From: Taklimakanibacter lacteus
GTDB taxonomy: Bacteria > Pseudomonadota > Alphaproteobacteria > Rhizobiales > Aestuariivirgaceae
Assembly (NCBI GenBank): GCA_003576695.1
Contig: QOZQ01000007.1
Span: forward strand, 289,334-353,333
Reading direction: 5' to 3'
DNA length: 64,000 nucleotides
A program made the position numbers and the translations under genes. Below are positions 1 through 8,725 of the stretch, in pieces. A model generated the notes under the pieces. That model worked only from the letters and a program-made list of their open reading frames with translations, ran no database searches and was not told the DNA's origin. How positions within the stretch are numbered: position 1 is the stretch's first letter; the number at the start of each line of letters is the position of its first letter.

Positions 1-373
1 TGACCGCCGACCAGAAGTTTCCGGCGCAGCTCGGATGATCGGCGGCGCGGCCGAACTTGCGGTACATTTCCGGATTGCAGGGCGCGATCAGCGTGTCATG
101 CAGCCCGCCGGTCGTGTCGGCGACATAATCGAAGACCGGCGCGTAGAGATTGGAGATCAGAACATCGCCGGGCGTGAAATAGATCTTGCTCAGGACTTCG
201 CGGCAATGCTCGAGCGAGAGATATTCCTGCGGCGATGAAACGGGCAGGCACCAGAAATCGACAACCTGCGTGCCGCTCACATTGACGATGGCGACCTGAT
301 CGCCTTCGCGCACCGGAACGGCAGCACCGCGTCCGGCCAGTACGGTGATCTTCTTCAATGGAAGTGGCTCCAT
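1..373 (-). CDS. DUF1989 family protein (urea-carboxylase-associated-like), 3' end beyond window
   Basis: I translated this from the reverse strand: an ATG at 373 opens 124 codons without a stop, running off the left edge. Conserved-looking stretches are VVDFW, SLEHCREVL, the PGD turn, TTGGLHDTL and DHPSCAGN, which match my knowledge of the DUF1989 family (proteins near urea carboxylase and in amino-acid or carboximidate catabolic clusters; the reaction is not settled for most members). It starts 49 bases after the M20 hydrolase stop on the same strand, so it is probably the last or next-to-last gene of the importer operon. The ribosome binding site is weak. Family assignment is good; function is unknown. 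Confidence 0.8.
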   Translation of the reverse strand, partial: MEPLPLKKITVLAGRGAAVPVREGDQVAIVNVSGTQVVDFWCLPVSSPQEYLSLEHCREVLSKIYFTPGDVLISNLYAPVFDYVADTTGGLHDTLIAPCNPEMYRKFGRAADHPSCAGNFWSAV

Positions 374-422
374 GATTTCCGATTCAATTCAACCGTTTAC
401 AAGCAATCGCTGAGAAATCGAT

Positions 423-1613
423 TCAACCCTTCCCCACCTGGCGCGCCGCGTCCACCAGCATGCGCGCCGCCTTGGTCACTTGCGCGATCTCGACATGCTC
501 GTCGAGCGCGTGCGCCTGAACGATATTGCCGGGACCGAAGACGACCGTCGGCACGCCGGATGCCACCATCTTGGTCGAATCCGATCCATAGGGAACGCCT
601 TCCGGCTTCGGATCGATGCCATGCGTGGCGCAGACAGCGGACAGCAGTTTCACGATGCCGGCGTCCTCCGCCACGTCCATCGCCGCTGAATCGATGAAGG
701 GCTCTTCGGTGACGACGCGGATGCCGGGTGAGATATCGGCGAAGTCCGACGCGATCTTGGCGAAAGAGCGCCATACCGCATCGCCCTTCTCGCTCGGCAG
801 ATAGCGATAGTCGAAGCGCAGCCGGGCGCGGGAAGGAACGGTGTTAGGGCCTTCGCCCGCCTCGAAGGCAGTGCAGGTCAAGGTGGCGGGACCAAGCAAG
901 GGATGGACCTCGGTGCGCCGGCGCATCTCGTCTTCGAAAATGTCGAGCAGCTTGCGGGCCGCCTTCACCGCATCGACACCTTCATGCGGCTTGGCCGTAT
1001 GGGCGGCCTTGCCCTGAACCTCGACAAACCATCTGACGCAGCCCTTGCAGGCGCGCACCACGCGCAATTCGGTCGGCTCGCCGGCAATGCCCATGGCATA
1101 GGGTTCAGAGCGTTTCATGTGATGAGTGATGCCGGTGAAGCTGAATTCCTCATCCGAAGCGGCAAGGAACGTGACATCCCCCGGCGGCGGATTGCGCGAC
1201 AGCTCGCGCATCGCCAGCATGAAGGCGGTGAGACAGGCCTTGTCGTCGACGGCGCCGCGTCCATAGAGGCGGCCATCGGCCAGGCGCGGCGTGAAGGGTG
1301 CCGCCATCCCCGTCACCTGCACGGTGTCGAGATGGCCTTCCCAGATCATGCCGGGCGCCCCTTTTGTCCCCTTGATGCGGGCGATCACATTGGGTCGCTC
1401 GGGCGCCACCGGATCGACCTCGACCGCGAGGCCAGCGGCCTTGAGCCAGTCGGCAACCACCGCGCCGAGCCTTGCTTCGTTGAACCATTCATCCGGATCA
1501 CCCGCTTGACGGAAGGCGATATTGACGCTGGGTATGGATACGAGGAGCGACAGGAGCTTCGCCGTCTCGGCATCATCGATGCCCGAGGCGGTTGTCTTAA
1601 CGTCATGATTCAT
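423..1613 (-). CDS. M20 family metallo-amidohydrolase (ArgE/DapE-like)
   Basis: The 396-residue product has the di-zinc M20 layout: GHLDTV (His94, Asp96), the RGAVDDK motif (bridging Asp near 123), the SDEEF motif (catalytic base Glu155 and ligand Glu156) and a C-terminal ligand in HALDEH. Acetylornithine deacetylases and succinyl-diaminopimelate desuccinylases share this plan, but its place at the end of an importer operon points to catabolic removal of an N-acyl or carbamoyl group from an imported compound, not to biosynthesis. The start at 1613 gives an ATGA overlap with the upstream permease stop, so I prefer it to longer readings of the same frame. Cytoplasmic; no signal peptide is seen. 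Substrate unknown. Confidence 0.9.
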   Translation of the reverse strand: MNHDVKTTASGIDDAETAKLLSLLVSIPSVNIAFRQAGDPDEWFNEARLGAVVADWLKAAGLAVEVDPVAPERPNVIARIKGTKGAPGMIWEGHLDTVQVTGMAAPFTPRLADGRLYGRGAVDDKACLTAFMLAMRELSRNPPPGDVTFLAASDEEFSFTGITHHMKRSEPYAMGIAGEPTELRVVRACKGCVRWFVEVQGKAAHTAKPHEGVDAVKAARKLLDIFEDEMRRRTEVHPLLGPATLTCTAFEAGEGPNTVPSRARLRFDYRYLPSEKGDAVWRSFAKIASDFADISPGIRVVTEEPFIDSAAMDVAEDAGIVKLLSAVCATHGIDPKPEGVPYGSDSTKMVASGVPTVVFGPGNIVQAHALDEHVEIAQVTKAARMLVDAARQVGKG

Positions 1614-2584
1614 CTGCGTTGCGATTCCCGACCAGAGAGGAGGAGAAGCAATAGAATAAGCGAGCCGAAAAGGATACTGCGCCAGCCGGCCGATGCGTTG
1701 ACGACGGTGATGAGGGCGGTGATGGTGACGAGGAGAATGGCACCCGGAATGGTGCCGGCGTAAGAGCCCGAGCCGCCGAGGATCGAAGTGCCGCCCAGCA
1801 CCACTGCCGCAATCGAGGCGAGCAGATAAGGATCGCCGATCCCGACATAGCCCTGCCCGTTCATGCCGAGCACCAGCACGCCGGCCAGACCGGCGGTCAG
1901 TCCACTCACAGCATAGACGGCCATGGTGGTCCTCTGCACATTGACGCCCGACAGCGCGCTCGCCAGCGGATTGGCGCCGAGCGCAAAGAGCCTGGCGCCG
2001 AAAGGCGTCGCATGCAGGACGGCAAGCGCTGCCGCCGAAACGATCGTCCACAGGATCACGCCTGCCGGAATGCCGATGATGCGGGCATTGCCGAGCCAGG
2101 CCAGCAGCGGGTTCTGCGCGGATATGGCAGTGCCGCCCGCAATGAGGATGAGCACGCCTTGCAGGAAGGTCGCCATGGCGAGCGTCATGATCATCGGATG
2201 GATGCGCAAATAGGCGACGCCGAGGCCGTTGAGGAGCCCGATGCCGGTCGCCGCGGCGAGAATGGCGATGACAGCGAAAGCTCCCGAGCTGTCGCCCGAC
2301 AGCGCCACCAGGGGCACGCCGACGGCGCTCACCGTCACGATGGCGCCAACGGAGAGATCGATGCCGCCGGCAATCACCACATAGGTCTGGCCGATGGCGA
2401 CGAGCCCGATGACGGCAGCGAGTTCCAGCAAATAGCGCAAATGGCCGTAGGAGCCGAAGCCCGGCTTGGCGAAAGCCGCGACGATCCACACCAGCGCCAC
2501 GATCAGCACGGTGAGAAAGGCGCGGTTGCGCAGCAGCGATGCGGCACGCCAGCGCGGAAAGCGGGTGTCTTCTGTACCGTTCAT
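1610..2584 (-). CDS. ABC transporter permease, RbsC-like (second permease)
   Basis: A 324-residue, strongly hydrophobic protein of the BPD_transp_2 family (ribose, branched-chain and related importers). It carries the typical GIDLSVG turn after the second membrane segments and the GGTSILGGSGS loop near the C terminus that contacts the ATPase. The start at 2584 is chosen because its ATG overlaps the previous permease stop by four bases. It would form a heterodimeric membrane channel with the permease encoded just upstream at 2581-3552. Ligand unknown; the sequence shows only that it belongs to the sugar/nucleoside-type group. Confidence 0.92.
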   Translation of the reverse strand: MNGTEDTRFPRWRAASLLRNRAFLTVLIVALVWIVAAFAKPGFGSYGHLRYLLELAAVIGLVAIGQTYVVIAGGIDLSVGAIVTVSAVGVPLVALSGDSSGAFAVIAILAAATGIGLLNGLGVAYLRIHPMIMTLAMATFLQGVLILIAGGTAISAQNPLLAWLGNARIIGIPAGVILWTIVSAAALAVLHATPFGARLFALGANPLASALSGVNVQRTTMAVYAVSGLTAGLAGVLVLGMNGQGYVGIGDPYLLASIAAVVLGGTSILGGSGSYAGTIPGAILLVTITALITVVNASAGWRSILFGSLILLLLLLSGRESQRR

Positions 2585-3552
2585 CGTGCCCTCCTGAAGC
2601 GCCTGGTGATCTCGGGCAGCGCCACCGCGCCGATGATGATGAGCCCCTGCGCCACATATTGCGCAACGGGCGGGAAGCCTAGGAAGAACATGACATTGAT
2701 CATCACGCTGAGCAGCAGGCTGCCGGCAATGGCGCCCCGCATGGTGCCGCGCCCGCCGAGGAAGCCGACGCCGCCCAGAACGGCGGCCGCGATCGAATTG
2801 AGCGTGAAGGCGTTGCCGATGACCGGATCGCCCGAGCCCGTCTGCGCGGCGATGAAGAGGCCGGCCAATGTCGAGAGCAGGCCGCTCAAGGCGTAAGCCG
2901 CGATGCGCGCCGTATCGACCGGCACGCCGGCGCGATAGGCGCCGACCGGATTCTCGCCCGCGGCATAGAGACTCAAGCCCAGAGGTGTCGCGAGATAGAG
3001 CTTCCACAGAAGCGCCGCCAGGATCAGGAGAATGAGCGCCGCCGGCGTGTTGCCGGCGAGGAGATCGGAGAACCAGCCGGGAATGGCGCCGCCCGGACGC
3101 GGCAGGATGAGAAGCGCCAAGCCGGCAATGATGAAGGAGGCGGCCAGCGTCACGATGATGGCCGGCAGGCGCAGGCGAATGGCGATGACGCCGCACAACG
3201 CGCCGATGCCGAGGCCTGAGAAAGCGACGGCGGCAATGCCGCCCGGCACGCCGAGCGGCCCCATCATGGTTGTCGCCGCGATGACGGCGCCGAGGCTCAC
3301 CGTGGCGCCGATCGCCAGGCTGATGCCGCCGGTCAGCATCAGGATCGCCTGCGCCATCGAGACCAGCGCCAGAGGCAGCCAGCTCTGGGCGAATTTGGAA
3401 ATGCCGGCGACGCTCAACAGGCCCGGAAAGAGATAGGCATAGAGGGCCACGAAAGCCGCCACCACGACGAACAGGCCATAGAGGCTGCGGTTGCGCTGGC
3501 GTTGCACCGGCCAGTAGAGGCGATCTTCATGCGTGGGTGCAAGATTGCTCAT
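2581..3552 (-). CDS. ABC transporter permease, RbsC-like (first permease)
   Basis: This 323-residue protein has a cytoplasmic basic N terminus followed by about eight to ten hydrophobic helices. The GISLAIG motif near residue 75 takes the place of the usual GIDLSVG, and the late loop GGVGFLGGRGT is the coupling-loop region of the BPD_transp_2 family. It overlaps the ATPase stop at the 5' side and the second permease at the 3' side by four bases each, so the three genes should be translationally coupled. The Asp-to-Ser change in the GID motif is mild divergence between the two halves of the channel. Confidence 0.92.
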   Translation of the reverse strand: MSNLAPTHEDRLYWPVQRQRNRSLYGLFVVVAAFVALYAYLFPGLLSVAGISKFAQSWLPLALVSMAQAILMLTGGISLAIGATVSLGAVIAATTMMGPLGVPGGIAAVAFSGLGIGALCGVIAIRLRLPAIIVTLAASFIIAGLALLILPRPGGAIPGWFSDLLAGNTPAALILLILAALLWKLYLATPLGLSLYAAGENPVGAYRAGVPVDTARIAAYALSGLLSTLAGLFIAAQTGSGDPVIGNAFTLNSIAAAVLGGVGFLGGRGTMRGAIAGSLLLSVMINVMFFLGFPPVAQYVAQGLIIIGAVALPEITRRFRRAR

Positions 3553-5054
3553 GCCGCCGACCTCGCAGGCTCAGCCCCCATGGCCGCGGCCACGATCGCC
3601 TCTTCGCTGAGCTCGCGATGCTCGATCATGCGGGCAATGCCGCCCTCGCGCATCACCGCCACGCGGTCGCACAGATGGACGAGCTCCGGCGTATCCGAGC
3701 TCGACAGCACGATGGCCTTGCCTTCGGCCGCGAAACGCCGGAGGAGAACATAGATCTCGCGCTTGGTCTCGACATCGACACCGCGCGTCGGGTCGTTGAG
3801 GAGCAGGATCGGCGGGTCGCTCGGCATCCATTTGGCGAGCGCCACCTTTTGCTGGTTGCCGCCCGACAGCGCCTGGACCTGGCGGGTGAGATCGCCCTTG
3901 ATGCTGAGGCGATCGGCAAGCTGGCGGGCCAGCTCACGCTCGCCGGCGCGATCGCGCAAGCGCAAGGGCGAGGCATGGCCGAAGTGCGGGAGCATCATGT
4001 TCCACGCAATGCTGTGGATCAGATGGAGGCCCTCGCGCTTGCGGTCGGCCGGCACATAAGCGAGGCCCAGCGCATTGGCCTTCGAGACGGAAGCGGGCAA
4101 GGACTGGGTCCCATTGAAAGCCGCCTGTCGCGCGGAGGCGGGCAGTGCACCGTAAAGGCCAAGAAGCAGGTCCTCCTGGCCCTGGCCGACAAGCCCGCCA
4201 ATGCCCAGAATCTCGCCACGGCGGATGTCGAGATCGATGTCGCGCAGCAGGCCGCAGGAGAAGCCCGCCACCGAGACGATGGTCGGGCAATCCTTGCCGG
4301 GCGTCCATTTCGGGAAGAGATCGCCCGGATCGCGGCCCACCATCAAGCGGACGAGGCCGGCCGCATCTACACCCTGCAACGAGCGGTCGGCCGTCACCTT
4401 GCCGTCCTTGAGCACGGTCACATAATCGCACAGTCGCATCACCTCATTCAGGCGGTGCGAGATATAGAGAATGGCAGTTCCGGCCTGGCGCAGCCGGTGC
4501 AGCAGCTTCGTCAGCGTGTCGGCCTCATGCGCCGAAAGCGATGAGGTCGGTTCGTCGAGCACCAGCACACGCGGCTCGCGGAACAAGGCCTTGGCGATCT
4601 CGACCATCTGGCGGCGGCCGAGCGGCAGGTCGCCGACCGGAGTCGACAGATTCTCATCGAGCCCGACCAGGGCGCAGACCGCGCGCGCCTTCCTGGCCAA
4701 TGTCGCGTAGTCGACAAGCCCGAAACGGCGCGGAAAGGCGCCAAGGCCGATATTCTCGGCGATGGAGAGCTCGCTCGTCAGGCTCAGCTCCTGCTGGACC
4801 ACGGCGATGCCGGCACGACGGGCTTCGGAAGGCGTCAACTTGCGCAGCACCTTGCCGTCGATGGCGATCTCTCCCCCATCGGGAGCGAGCGCTCCCGACA
4901 GGAGGTTGATCAGGGTCGATTTGCCTGCCCCGTTCTCACCGAGCAGCGCGTGGATGCGGCCGGGCAGCAGGGCGATCGAGACATCCTGGAGCACAGGATT
5001 GCCGAAGAACGACCTGGAGACCCCACGAGCCGCGATGATCGGTTGAAGTGTCAT
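3549..5054 (-). CDS. sugar-type ABC transporter ATPase, two fused nucleotide-binding domains
   Basis: The 501-residue protein is a tandem-domain ATPase of the RbsA/MglA kind. The N-terminal domain has Walker A GENGAGKST near residue 38, a VVQQELSL Q-loop, a DLPLGRRQM signature variant and Walker B LVLDEPTSSL. The C-terminal domain has a degenerate Walker A (GGLVGQGQE) but an intact ALSGGNQQK signature and LLLNDPTRGVD. That asymmetry is normal in this family and implies one competent and one regulatory site. Start at 5054. It follows the binding-protein gene after a 174-base hairpin-rich spacer and overlaps the next permease by four bases. Confidence 0.94.
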   Translation of the reverse strand: MTLQPIIAARGVSRSFFGNPVLQDVSIALLPGRIHALLGENGAGKSTLINLLSGALAPDGGEIAIDGKVLRKLTPSEARRAGIAVVQQELSLTSELSIAENIGLGAFPRRFGLVDYATLARKARAVCALVGLDENLSTPVGDLPLGRRQMVEIAKALFREPRVLVLDEPTSSLSAHEADTLTKLLHRLRQAGTAILYISHRLNEVMRLCDYVTVLKDGKVTADRSLQGVDAAGLVRLMVGRDPGDLFPKWTPGKDCPTIVSVAGFSCGLLRDIDLDIRRGEILGIGGLVGQGQEDLLLGLYGALPASARQAAFNGTQSLPASVSKANALGLAYVPADRKREGLHLIHSIAWNMMLPHFGHASPLRLRDRAGERELARQLADRLSIKGDLTRQVQALSGGNQQKVALAKWMPSDPPILLLNDPTRGVDVETKREIYVLLRRFAAEGKAIVLSSSDTPELVHLCDRVAVMREGGIARMIEHRELSEEAIVAAAMGAEPARSAA

Positions 5055-5228
5055 GATCGGATTAGAGTGTATTCCGTTTGACTTTATCCACTACTCGCAT
5101 CGCGAGGCGCGAGCCACGCCCCCGATCGTCAAGGCCGGGTTTAACCCGGCCATCCAGACGTGACACCGTGCAGTTGCTGCACGGATGGGCTGGATGGCCG
5201 CCTCGAGGGCGGCCATGACGAGCTGAGT
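5055..5228 (-). repeat. cluster of three perfect hairpins between binding-protein and ATPase genes
   Basis: Three inverted repeats are visible. One is at 5133-5151 (GGCCGGGTT/AACCCGGCC, one-base centre), one at 5166-5184 (CCGTGCAG/CTGCACGG) and one at 5194-5216 (ATGGCCGCC/GGCGGCCAT). No T-run follows, so they are not clear intrinsic terminators on either strand. Lying just 3' of the binding-protein gene, they probably stabilise that mRNA segment or reduce read-through into the membrane genes, as known for REP-type structures after malE. The regulatory role is inferred. Confidence 0.75.
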
Positions 5229-6281
5229 TCACTTCGCGGCGAGCAACTCGCCGAAAAGCTTCTCATCATAGGGCGAGAAGATATAGCCATCCGCCGGGAA
5301 GTCCTTGGCGCGGGCGAGATAGCCATCGATATTGCTGTTGTCGATGACCGGCAGCGGCACCTTGACGAAGGCCGGAACATCCTTGCCTTCGAGCGCCTGC
5401 ACCGCCGTATAGGCGGCAAAGCCGCCAAGCCAGTTCGGCTGCATCGTGGCCCAGGATTTGAGGCTCTTGTCTTTCCACAGCTCGAGGAACTGGCGGGCAT
5501 TCTCTCCGGTGATCGGCACCATGGGCCGGCCCTGCTTGTCCATGGCGAGGATGGCGCCGGCCGACAACGCGCCGCCGAGCGACAGGATGCCGTCGATCTC
5601 GGGATGCGCGAAGAGCAGGCTCGTCACCGCTTCCTGTGCGGGAGCGACATTGTAGGCGGTGTTGGTCTCGGCCAGGATCTCGATGCCGGGATTGGCGGCG
5701 AGCGCGGCATTGGCGCCCTTGCGGCGGTCATCGCTGACCGAGATGCCGGCCGGGCCGTTGAGGACGAGGATCTTGCCCTTGCCGCCCAGCTCGTTGATCA
5801 GCCATTTGGCGGCGGTATCGCCCCATTCATTGGAATCGGTGTTGATCTTCGCCGTCACCTGGTCGGTGTCGACGAGGCTGTCGAAATTGATGATGGCGAT
5901 GCCCTTGGCGCAGGCATCGGCGATGACGCGGGCGGGCGCCGTCGATGAGCCGGCAATGAGCAGGATCGCATCGACATCGGCATCGATCATCGACTGGATC
6001 TGCTGGATCTGCACATTGGCGTCGCCTTGCGCGTCGGTGATGACCAGCTTGTCGACGAGGCCCTGCTTCTTCAGCTCCTCGACCTCGGCGGCAATGGTGC
6101 CCTCCGTCTGCTTCATCCAGGTCGGCACCGAATAGATGTTGGCCCAGCCCAGCGTGTAGGGCGCCTTGCGGTCGCCCTTGATGCATTTGGCGGCGGCATC
6201 GGCCTCAGAGACGAACCCCATACAGGTGAACAGGCCGAGGCAGAGGGCGCTGACCGCGGCTTTCACAGAAGATTTCGACAT
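5229..6281 (-). CDS. periplasmic substrate-binding protein, type I (Peripla_BP_4, RbsB-like)
   Basis: A 350-residue exported protein. The N terminus is basic, then a hydrophobic stretch and an ADAAA cleavage region near residue 29. The mature part has type-I binding-fold landmarks: DANVQIQQIQSMIDADVDAI, AIINFDSLVDT, and GITGEN-like text near residue 260. I start it at 6281 because GGAGGAAA sits six bases upstream; a methionine ten codons further upstream lacks this. It is the first gene of the operon, faces the IclR gene across operator-like palindromes, and hands substrate to the permease pair. Ligand unknown; the fold suits pentoses, nucleosides or small amides. Confidence 0.93.
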   Translation of the reverse strand: MSKSSVKAAVSALCLGLFTCMGFVSEADAAAKCIKGDRKAPYTLGWANIYSVPTWMKQTEGTIAAEVEELKKQGLVDKLVITDAQGDANVQIQQIQSMIDADVDAILLIAGSSTAPARVIADACAKGIAIINFDSLVDTDQVTAKINTDSNEWGDTAAKWLINELGGKGKILVLNGPAGISVSDDRRKGANAALAANPGIEILAETNTAYNVAPAQEAVTSLLFAHPEIDGILSLGGALSAGAILAMDKQGRPMVPITGENARQFLELWKDKSLKSWATMQPNWLGGFAAYTAVQALEGKDVPAFVKVPLPVIDNSNIDGYLARAKDFPADGYIFSPYDEKLFGELLAAK

Positions 6282-6305
6282 GTCTTTCCTCCGAATACTT
6301 GTTTT

Positions 6306-6341
6306 TTCCACTATAATGGAACTACTATCGGTATAGTGGAA
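6306..6341. promoter_or_regulatory. IclR-type operator region, nested palindromes
   Basis: TTCCACTAT at 6306-6314 is exactly inverted at 6333-6341, and a second palindrome, TTCCA-N6-TGGAA, occupies 6306-6321; ACTAT-N4-ATAGT is at 6324-6337. The block lies between the divergent binding-protein start (6281) and the IclR start (6424). IclR regulators bind palindromes of this size near their own promoter, so control of both transcripts is likely. Binding is inferred, the symmetry is seen. Confidence 0.7.
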
Positions 6342-6423
6342 GATGATGCTATCATGTTCCGAAGGCGGCGCAAGTGGATGGCGCCGGAAGTCAGCGGATT
6401 TTGTCGATCACGGGAGAAAGCGC

Positions 6424-7233
6424 ATGACGGCAGAGGCAATGGAGTTGGAAACCGGGCGGCGGATGCGCGGCCTCGACCGGGCCGTCGAGATCCTGGATTA
6501 TCTGCGCAGGCGGCGGCGCCCGGCGCGCCCCAACGAGATCGCGGTGGGCCTGAGCGCACCGAAATCGACGACCTATGAGCTCATCAATCTGCTCATCAAG
6601 GCCGGCATGGTCGAGTATGCCGACAAGGAGGGCCGCGTCTTCCTGGGGCGCAAGCTCTATTTCCTCGGCATCGCCTATGAGACGCAGTTCGACCTGACGC
6701 GCGAATGCAAATCCTATCTCGATCATCTCGCCCAGGTCACGCACGAGACTTCGCAGCTCTGCATGCTGGACGGCAACAAATACACGGTCGCCATGATGCG
6801 CGAAGGCATGCGCCCCTTCCGCATCAGCTCCGATGTCGGCGAGCGGATTCCCATCACCTGGACCGCATCGGGCCGGCTGCTCCTCGCGCATATGAGCGAT
6901 GCCGAGATCCTCGCCTTCATTCCGGAAGGCGATTTCGTCCTGCCTAACGGGTCGCGGCTGCCGCCGGAAAAATTTCTCGCCGATGTGGCGCGAGCCCGCG
7001 CGGCGAAGTTCTTCTCCTTCGATTCACAAGCCGACAATTTCACCCATTGCTTCGCCGCCCCCGTCTATCAGAAAGGCACGACCTGTGTCGCGACGCTGTG
7101 CCTGATCGCGCCGCGCGGCGATGCGACGCGCAACTACGAGCGCTATCGCGAGGCGCTCACCAGTTCGGCGCGCGAGCTTTCGGAAAAGCTCGGCGACCGG
7201 CCGATAAGGATCAGCAAGGCCGGCGTGGCCTAG
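6424..7233 (+). CDS. IclR family transcriptional regulator
   Basis: The 269-residue protein has an N-terminal winged helix-turn-helix (residues about 12-75: LDRAVEILDYL, then a recognition-helix region APKSTTYELINLLIKAGMVE) and the C-terminal IclR effector domain (TWTASGRLLLAH, and the FAAPVYQKGTTCVATLCL segment). The start at 6424 follows GGGAGAAAG by a normal spacing; upstream methionines in frame have no such site. Divergent to the importer operon, it almost certainly controls it in response to the imported compound or a breakdown product. Effector unknown. Confidence 0.94.
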   Translation: MTAEAMELETGRRMRGLDRAVEILDYLRRRRRPARPNEIAVGLSAPKSTTYELINLLIKAGMVEYADKEGRVFLGRKLYFLGIAYETQFDLTRECKSYLDHLAQVTHETSQLCMLDGNKYTVAMMREGMRPFRISSDVGERIPITWTASGRLLLAHMSDAEILAFIPEGDFVLPNGSRLPPEKFLADVARARAAKFFSFDSQADNFTHCFAAPVYQKGTTCVATLCLIAPRGDATRNYERYREALTSSARELSEKLGDRPIRISKAGVA

Positions 7234-7487
7234 AGGCTTCCAGCCCGCCTGCTCTCTCATCGCTTCCCCCTCGCCCGTTGCCTGTGACGAAAACGAGAGC
7301 GCGCATCGACGCGCCGTGAGGACACAGCATGCGAAGTTCCTTGGATCAGATTTCCACGAAGGGATTTCCGAGCAAGTTACTCGGCCACTTCGTTTCAGTC
7401 GAGAAGCAGCGCTCTCTGCGGATAAAATTTAATGATTGGAACAATTCAATAGCGGCCGTCCCCGTGCTTTGCCACGAAGCGCTTACG

Positions 7488-8540
7488 CTAGGAAATTGAT
7501 CGCCCCGATCGTTGCGTGCTGGCGCGCAGGCTGAGTTTGAAGCCGAGGTCGATGCGCGTCGTTTTCGGCCGCTGGCCTGAACCGCGAATGATCTCGAGCA
7601 CGATCTCGGCGCTCAAGCGCGCCATATCCCGGCGCGGAACCGCAATCGTCGTCAGTGCCGGATGGGTATCGGCGGCGAATTCGAGGTCGTTGAAGCCGAC
7701 GACGGAAAGCGCATGGGGAATGGCAATGTCCCGGCGCGCGCATTCGAACAATACGCCCAGCGCCAGATCGTCATTGCCGCAGAACACGGCGTCGAGATCG
7801 GGCCGGCGCAGGAGCAGCTCACCCAAAAGCTCGCCCCCCATTTTGACCGTCGAGGGGATCGGGCTCACCTCGATCAGGGTCTCGTCATGAAGGCCCGCGG
7901 CCTGCATCGCATCGACATAGCCCGCAACGCGCTGGCAGCCGCGCGAATCGTGGTTCGTCCCGATGATGCCGATGCGCCGGTGACCGAGCTCGATCAGATG
8001 GCGGGTCGCCAGCACGCCCGCATCATGTTGCGAGATGCCGATATTGATGTCGATGGGTCGGTCGGTGAGCCCCATGGTCTGAATGATGGGAATACCCGAA
8101 TGCTCGAGGAGCTCGCGCGCATAGGGTGTCTGGTCGACATCGGTGAGGATCAGCGCCTCCGGGCGCTGGCCGAGCAAGGTGACGATCGCCTTTTCTTCCT
8201 CTTGCGGAGAATAGGCGCTGTTGAACACCATCACCTGGAAGCCCTTGGGCTGGAACATGTCGTGCAAGGCGCGCAGGTAATCGGCGAAGACGCCGTTGCT
8301 GAGCGAGGAGACGACGACGCCGATGACGTTGGAGCGCGACGATGCCAGGATGCTCGCGGCGCGGTTGGGAATATAGGCCAGGTCCTTGATCGCCGTATCG
8401 ATTCGCTCGCGCAACAGGGGCGAGACCATCTCGGGCCGGCGCAGAGCGCGCGAGACCGTGACCGCGCTCACCCCGGCACGCTCGGCGACATCGGACAATT
8501 TGCTGCGCGGCCGGCGCTGCTTCCGCGGCATATCCATCAT
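7488..8540 (-). CDS. LacI family transcriptional regulator (GntR-like subgroup)
   Basis: The 350-residue protein starts with a basic tail and the LacI headpiece (SDVAERAGVSAVTVSRALRR, residues about 17-36, hinge region near PNRAASILASSRSN). A periplasmic-binding-protein-like effector domain follows, with GYVDAM, FCGNDDLALG and VVGFNDLEF. Two or three Met codons (8540, 8537, 8531) are possible; GGGGAGA upstream fits 8540 or 8537. It is divergent from the importer at 8726-13450, and a LacI-type palindrome lies between them. Expected role: repressor released by the imported sugar. It converges on the IclR gene; the 254 bases between them (7234-7487) show nothing I can name. Confidence 0.94.
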   Translation of the reverse strand: MMDMPRKQRRPRSKLSDVAERAGVSAVTVSRALRRPEMVSPLLRERIDTAIKDLAYIPNRAASILASSRSNVIGVVVSSLSNGVFADYLRALHDMFQPKGFQVMVFNSAYSPQEEEKAIVTLLGQRPEALILTDVDQTPYARELLEHSGIPIIQTMGLTDRPIDINIGISQHDAGVLATRHLIELGHRRIGIIGTNHDSRGCQRVAGYVDAMQAAGLHDETLIEVSPIPSTVKMGGELLGELLLRRPDLDAVFCGNDDLALGVLFECARRDIAIPHALSVVGFNDLEFAADTHPALTTIAVPRRDMARLSAEIVLEIIRGSGQRPKTTRIDLGFKLSLRASTQRSGRSIS

Positions 8541-8575
8541 TCTCCCCTCTTATTATTAATCCGGCGGCGCCGCAA

Positions 8576-8613
8576 TTGACAGCGCTATCATCATATAATA
8601 CCGTAGTGACAGC
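8576..8613 (+). promoter_or_regulatory. LacI-type operator overlapping -35 of the importer promoter
   Basis: TGACAGCGCTATCA (8577-8590) is symmetrical except for one base pair and closely matches the TGACAGCGCTGTCA type of operator known for LacI-family repressors in Rhizobiales. It overlaps a consensus -35, TTGACA (8576-8581), and a second half-site TGACAGC lies at 8607-8613. A -10 is ambiguous: TATAAT at 8594-8599 gives only a 12-base spacer, while TACCGT at 8599-8604 gives 17. Repression by blocking RNA polymerase is inferred from position. Confidence 0.7.
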
Positions 8614-8725
8614 TTACCGGATGGCGTGGCCTCTTCGGTCCTGCAATTGCCTCACCAAAGAAGGCGAACCTTCCGGCTTGGGCTGATCAGCCAACCTGAG
8701 AGTGGCGTTTTGGGAGGAACCAGCA

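Noticed and set aside
423..2666. 747-codon reading joining the M20 hydrolase with an upstream out-of-frame part of the permease
   Set aside because: The upstream half is permease DNA in the wrong frame; the real start at 1613 has the ATGA overlap.
8594..8599. TATAAT as -10 paired with TTGACA at 8576
   Set aside because: Only 12 bases separate them; a functional pair needs about 16-18.
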